DNA of 23,188 nucleotides. Origin: Sphacelaria rigidula (Eukaryota; Phaeophyceae; Sphacelariales). The notes beneath the pieces were generated by a model. It did no database searches, had not been told where the DNA came from, and saw only the letters and a program-made list of their open reading frames with translations. Shown here one piece after another: positions 19,681-23,188 of the stretch (its first letter is position 1; each line of letters opens with the position of its first letter). The stretch spans positions 1 through 23,188 of the forward strand of contig CAXNAA020000279.1 in the NCBI GenBank assembly GCA_964200075.2, in the 5' to 3' direction. The translations under genes and the position numbers were made by a program.

Positions 19681-20778
19681 CTAATCCCGTGCCTCCGAAA
19701 AAAACAGGGTTGGGCAATGCTGATGTTTTGGGGGTGCGTTGAGTAAACGACGCCTCAGTTTCGAGGTAAACACTGATCTAGATACTCTCGTGGTCGTTGC
19801 CGAAACAATTTTGACGTTACGAAGGATGTGTGTCACGTACGTGTCAAGTGTGTAAATGTAAGATGGTTCCTTTATCTTTCTCTGTAACCGCAGCGTGATC
19901 GTGTCGAGCAGAACTCTTGCCTCTTCTTCCTGTATGTAGAGAGCAGGGGTTCTTGCATGGGCTTTTTCAAGCTTGAGGTTTGATTTAAGTCGTTTGAAAC
20001 TCTCCTCCACTCGTCACCTCGTTGCGTACATGGCTTTCACGTCTTTGCGAGACAGCGACGGGTCATTAGTGAGGCAAACATACGTTTTTCCGTTTATGAA
20101 GTACTTCAAGAGACGTGCTTTCACCCCAAGTATAAGGCAGGTCGCTTCTGTTTTCCAAGAGTTGAAGAAAGACCGGGTGCCCCGAAACGCGTTTATCTTC
20201 AGCCTCCACACACCAAATGCTTGTGAATCGTTAACACTGCGTAGTAAAGCTTTGGAGTAGTAGCCCCGGTCAAACACCAATGTGTCACCTTTCCGTACAC
20301 TCCGAAGCATCGACACGGCTGCTCTTCTCTCGTTAAAGTGTTTCGTGAGCTCAAAGTCCACACAAGCTCTACTGTTTACGTCCACCATCGAAGAGAGCAT
20401 GACGAGAGGCCTCTTTGCAGGTCTCGGCACAGGCTTGTCGTTCGTTCTGGTCTTGTAACCAGCGCCGATGAAGGAAGGGTGAACGTGTACCTTCGAACCA
20501 TCCACGGCAAAAACACGTGGTTCATGTGGTCCTCGGTGTAAAAAACGATTCACCTCCTTGAAAGCTCCCTGTGGAAGTTTCTTCCTGGCCAGGTGAACCG
20601 CCTGTGACGAATATTGTCCATCATCCATTCTCAGAATATGATCGACACCTCTCCCTTGAATACAGCACTTGATGGTGTAGAACAGGGAAGACGTGTCTAG
20701 TTTGCGGCGCCTTTGTATCCATTGTTCGTCGCATTTTTTGAAGGCGTCATATATTTCGTGGTGAGTCGAGTAAGTCAT
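19681..20778 (-). pseudogene. IS4-family DDE transposase with one in-frame TGA
   Basis: The frame runs from ATG at 20778 for 254 codons to a TGA at 20016-20014, then continues in the same frame to TAG at 19681, 365 codons in all. That is a normal length for IS4 transposases. Asp93 (FAVDGSKV) and Asp170 (LVFDRGYY) are the first two catalytic acids. The third block shows the family signature Y-(2)-R-(3)-E-(6)-K exactly: Tyr251, Arg254, Glu258, Lys265. The TGA is codon 255, right after Arg254, where relatives typically have Trp; a single G-to-A change explains it. The downstream part keeps good coding character. It may be a freshly inactivated gene, a read-through case, or a sequencing error. 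The truncated 254-residue product would lack the catalytic Glu and so should be inactive. It lies upstream of the Fanzor gene on the same strand. Confidence 0.9.
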
Positions 20779-20800
20779 ATTCGACGTTTGTGTAGATGAA

Positions 20801-20808
20801 TATATTAA
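20801..20808 (-). promoter_or_regulatory. Possible TATA-like box for the transposon genes
   Basis: TTAATATA (minus strand) lies between the right inverted repeat and the transposase ATG, about 23 bp from the ATG. It is the only AT-rich box in the 59-bp space. If used, the leader would be extremely short. Confidence 0.3.
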
Positions 20809-20821
20809 CTTTCCAAATTGC

Positions 20822-20846
20822 CTAACTTTACAACAATGGTCTAGAT
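20822..20846. repeat. Right end of the transposon: inverted repeat and target duplication
   Basis: CTAACTTTACAACAAT at 20822-20837 is the inverted partner of 16683-16698 (two mismatches). It is followed directly by GGTCTAGAT at 20838-20846, identical to the copy beyond the left end. Confidence 0.8.
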
Positions 20847-21350
20847 GGTTCTACCCCCGACATTTGCGACTTTGTTGTTTCGTCGTTTCGCGTCTGGGCA
20901 TGGTGGTTTTTTGCGGCAAAGACGGACAGCACGGAAGTGAATCCCGATAGGAAAGTCATCGTGGTGTGTACTGTGTACTTACACAAAAGAAAATAAATCA
21001 TGTTAGTCACTTTCAATGATTCCAGTCTGAAGACAGATTCATCGGGCTCTGGTCTAGACCCCACCAACGTTCTTTTTGGTCATTCCAGGGAAGTGGAGCC
21101 AAAGCTGGTGCATCGGTAAGCAATACATTTGACGGGTGTATCTCTGGTGGAAAGGAAGCTGTCCGTTGTACCATCCTCTCCCCCTTCTCTCTTCTCGTGC
21201 GGCGTAAATACACGGGTTTCCATTGGTCTGTGCGGCGCTACATATGATATATACTGGCTTGTGTTTCAACCAGGGAAACCAGGATTTTAGATTCGGTGGT
21301 ACACGAGAACTGGCAGTTGCGTACTGGTTCAGTACACAGCCCTACTATCG
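20847..21350. other. Spacer between the transposon and the ankyrin gene
   Basis: No coding exon is supported. A further GGTCTAGA occurs near 21051. An AT-rich CATATGATATATAC at 21241-21254, about 100 bp before the ankyrin ATG, could serve as a core promoter element; this is only a guess from composition. Confidence 0.4.
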
Positions 21351-22559
21351 ATGAGCCCTCCACCACCCGAGTACACGCGGGGCCGAACCAATGAACTCCA
21401 TGAAGCGATCCGCTCACATGGATTCTGGCGACGCGCGGAAGATCTAATATCATCCGGACTGGTTGACATAAACGAAACCGATTCAACGGGAGCGACCCCT
21501 CTTATATATTCCGCCTGGTACGGGTCAGCACGCCTTATCCGGATGCTTCTGGAGCGCGGGGCAGACCCGGCAGCAGTGGACAACGATGGTTTCAACGCTT
21601 TGCATGCTTCCGCGATACGAGGGGACCGCGAGCTGGCCGTCTTGTTGTTGGACGGCGGGGCGGATGTCCAAACGGTGGAACATGTGAGCGGCACCTCGCC
21701 TCTTCACGTAGCAGCACAGCGTGGACACGGTGAAGTGGTTGACGTGCTGGTGAGGGCAGGTTCTAGTGTCAATCAACGGGCAGTCAACGGAGAAACACCC
21801 TTGTACATGGCGGCTTCTCGCGGCGAAGCTCGTGCCGTCGCCGTGCTCCTCGGTGCGAAAGCGGACCCACTTCTGTCCTGTGCCGGATACACTCCTCTGG
21901 AGATCGCGGTGAAGTTAGAGTTTCCGGACGTGGTGCACGAGATCCTACACCAGGCCGGAATCGGGGCGTGCGGGGGGGATTCCAAGGGCCAGAGTGCTCT
22001 CGTATGCGCCGCTCAGCAAAAAGATCTGCATATACTGAGGTTGCTCTCAGAGGGCGGGGTGGTCGATACCCGGGGACAAGCTCTATGTGCCGCTGTTTCT
22101 GGCGGTCTCGAGCAATCCGTCAAGTTCTTGCTGGAGACACGTGTCCCGCGCCACAAGGTGGTAGTCGACGATCGGGGATATTTGCGTGAACCCGGTGATC
22201 TCGAGGTCTATGTCAACGTCGCTCGTGACAGCAACAATTTTTCGGCCATCCAGTGTTGTTTCAAAGAATGTTCGCTGAGGCCATTTTCCTGTAGAATCAT
22301 GCTCGCGCTCTTTGACGCCGGCGTGGACGTTGGCGTACTTCTCGCGAAAGAGGATGTCGTGTCATTCACAGAGAGTTTCATCGGCGAGATCCAGGGACAA
22401 GCTAAAAGCGACCCCATGTGTGAGAAAACGCTCGGGCTGCGGGGCATTCGTCGCCTGCTGCTGCAAGCGGAAGCGATCGACGCCGAATCATGGAGGTGGT
22501 GTGCTGCTGCTTCTTCCCCTACTGCCTTTGCTCCCATCGCTGCCTCTTCCAAACAGTGA
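21351..22559 (+). CDS. Ankyrin-repeat protein (402 aa, intronless)
   Basis: Ankyrin repeats fill residues about 13-236. Clear units start at TGATPLIYSAWYG (46), DGFNALHASAIRG (79), SGTSPLHVAAQRG (114), NGETPLYMAASRG (147) and AGYTPLEIAVKL (178), each followed by a VxxLLxxGADx-type helix and turn. Degenerate units lie before and after. Residues about 240-380 form a non-repeat region ending in GLRGIRRLLLQAEAIDAESW. Ankyrin arrays bind partner proteins; the partner here is unknown. The ATG at 21351 is the first in frame. There is no signal peptide or membrane segment, so a cytosolic or nuclear place is likely. The family is expanded in brown algae and present in their viruses, from memory. After the TGA, the same frame stays open for 31 more codons to a TAA at 22653-22655, with plausible protein character, so the C-terminus may be truncated. 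Confidence 0.92.
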   Translation: MSPPPPEYTRGRTNELHEAIRSHGFWRRAEDLISSGLVDINETDSTGATPLIYSAWYGSARLIRMLLERGADPAAVDNDGFNALHASAIRGDRELAVLLLDGGADVQTVEHVSGTSPLHVAAQRGHGEVVDVLVRAGSSVNQRAVNGETPLYMAASRGEARAVAVLLGAKADPLLSCAGYTPLEIAVKLEFPDVVHEILHQAGIGACGGDSKGQSALVCAAQQKDLHILRLLSEGGVVDTRGQALCAAVSGGLEQSVKFLLETRVPRHKVVVDDRGYLREPGDLEVYVNVARDSNNFSAIQCCFKECSLRPFSCRIMLALFDAGVDVGVLLAKEDVVSFTESFIGEIQGQAKSDPMCEKTLGLRGIRRLLLQAEAIDAESWRWCAAASSPTAFAPIAASSKQ

Positions 22560-22800
22560 AGGAGGATGCAGCCTATTCTGATGCAAAGGGCGAGCATGCC
22601 GAGGATACTCTTGGCGGCTCTTTTCAGGTACAAACAACCATTAATCCCCTTGTAAGAAAGTGTTGGCGCGCGCTTTTAAAACCCAGGCTGACGTGCCACT
22701 GTATGCTTCTCGCCGCCACCTGTACCCTATACCAACAGGCAAAGCCACAAGCTCGATGGACCCTTCCTGGGATACGATTCGGAGGCCCGAGAGGAAAATG

Positions 22801-22882
22801 CGAGCGAGGCGCTCAAGTAGAAGAGACACGGTGGTGTAGATGAACGCGTTTTAGTCAACGAGCGAGGGGCTCAAGTAGAAGA
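22801..22882. repeat. 24-bp direct repeat, 58 bp apart
   Basis: CGAGCGAGGCGCTCAAGTAG plus AAGA at 22801-22824 recurs at 22859-22882 with one change (C to G at the tenth base). The sequences between and after are partly similar (GTGTAGATGA, GCGTAGATAG), so this may be a decayed tandem duplication of about 58 bp. Confidence 0.8.
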
Positions 22883-22944
22883 TTTAAACTGCGTTGCGTA
22901 GATAGGGGGGGGGGGTCAAGACCGACAACCCTCTATTCACCACA

Positions 22945-23005
22945 GCTAGCGCTGACTCGTGTAAGAAAGTGAGCTATACACCTTGGTCGTGAAATGGTTC
23001 GAACC
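22945..23005 (+). repeat. Possible fourth tRNA-like repeat relic
   Basis: AGCGCTGACT is followed by GTAAGAAAGTGAGCTATACAC, which aligns loosely with the GGTAAAGTGTGCTACTAACAC of the units near 12017 and 12317. Then comes GGTTCGAACC, a good B-box match. No full cloverleaf with a proper acceptor stem could be drawn, so I do not call it a tRNA gene. Confidence 0.3.
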
Positions 23006-23188
23006 AGAGTTCTGGTGGTTATGAAAGTTTTCCTTATTTTGAGGAATCGACATGTCCGAAATTAGTTGGTGTATTTCTAGACCAAGAACCTGTGTAAATG
23101 CCAAATTCCGAGAGAAATCAGCAAGCAACAACAAATTATGCGAATTGAGGTTTAACTTCGAGATGAGGCTCAAGCCCAAAACAGTGCT

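Larger units (their letters stand above)
16683..20837 (-). mobile_element. IS4-type DNA transposon carrying a Fanzor gene
   Basis: The element is about 4.16 kb, bounded by 16-bp inverted repeats (14/16 identical) and flanked by a 9-bp direct repeat. On the minus strand it carries, in order, an IS4-family DDE transposase (20778-19681, one in-frame TGA) and a Fanzor protein (19646-16734, intact). Both genes are intronless, 34 nt apart, and run almost end to end: 59 bp lie between the right end and the first ATG, and about 35 nt between the Fanzor stop and the left repeat. Fanzor genes are known passengers in diverse eukaryotic transposons and algal viruses. The exact flanking repeat suggests a fairly recent insertion; whether it came through a phaeovirus-like vector is speculation. 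Confidence 0.85.
22656..23188. other. 3' flank of the ankyrin gene
   Basis: No coding exon is supported. It contains a 24-bp direct repeat (22801-22882), a G-run at 22905-22914 and a tRNA-like relic near 22945-23005. Anything continuing beyond 23188 cannot be judged. Confidence 0.4.

Noticed and set aside
20014-20016. An intron removing the transposase TGA (GAG|GTGACG looks like a donor).
   Set aside because: The catalytic Glu lies just three codons past the TGA and the Y-R-E-K spacing is exact without splicing, so any intron here would delete conserved residues.
16734-20778. A changed genetic code with TGA read as Trp.
   Set aside because: The Fanzor and the YfaP-like gene appear to end at TGA, and Trp is encoded by TGG throughout the other proteins. 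One or two internal TGAs are better explained by mutation or local read-through.
16683-20837. A classical IS200/IS605 element with TnpA and TnpB.
   Set aside because: The partner is an IS4-type DDE transposase with terminal inverted repeats and a target duplication; no HUH tyrosine transposase is present.
22945-23020. A functional tRNA gene around the GGTTCGAACC B box.
   Set aside because: No acceptor stem, proper D arm or anticodon loop with U33 could be drawn at normal spacing; a tRNA-like relic fits better.

Overview
The window looks like nuclear DNA from a multicellular-type eukaryote, most likely a brown alga (phaeophyte stramenopile) or a close relative. The reasons are: genes split by GT-AG introns of 200-1,450 bp with donors such as GTGAGT and GTAAGC; mosaic secreted proteins (F5/8-type C-like, phospholipase A2-like, von Willebrand type D and YfaP-like domains); an ankyrin gene of the long, GC-rich kind; and an IS4-type transposon carrying a Fanzor protein, a combination I associate with Ectocarpus and its phaeoviruses. 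The organism is an inference; no rRNA or organelle marker is present.

Layout. 446-8540 (+) is one 11-exon gene for a secreted protein of about 881 residues: signal peptide, discoidin/CBM32-like domain, Asp-rich and Thr/Pro linker, PLA2-like domain, VWD domain and a Cys-rich tail. All exon phases agree, including a 16-nt microexon. 8922-10634 (+) is a three-exon gene for a second secreted protein with a YfaP/DUF2135-like domain. 10635-13877 is gene-poor and holds GATGGG-rich DNA, a 74-bp near-perfect palindrome and several tRNA-like repeat units. 13878-15892 (+) is a two-exon gene for an unrecognised, probably nuclear protein with a duplicated core and low-complexity linkers. 16683-20837 is a complete transposon. 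21351-22559 (+) is an intronless ankyrin-repeat gene. The rest is repeats and anonymous sequence.

The outstanding item is the 4.16-kb transposon. It has 16-bp terminal inverted repeats (14/16 identical) and a 9-bp flanking direct repeat, GGTCTAGAT. It carries two intronless genes in tandem on the minus strand, 34 nt apart: an IS4-family DDE transposase and a 970-residue Fanzor (eukaryotic TnpB relative, a putative RNA-guided nuclease). The Fanzor reading frame is intact, with RuvC motifs and a zinc finger. The transposase has one in-frame TGA inside its Y-(2)-R-(3)-E-(6)-K signature, exactly where the family normally has Trp, and the frame continues normally after it. Only about 35 nt separate the Fanzor stop from the terminal repeat, so any guide-RNA scaffold must overlap the 3' coding end, and its guide would be read from the flanking target duplication.

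Genes 1 and 2 are neighbours in the same direction and both encode secreted adhesive or enzymatic mosaics, so a cell-wall or extracellular role is plausible. The Fanzor element lies between two host-type genes and interrupts neither.
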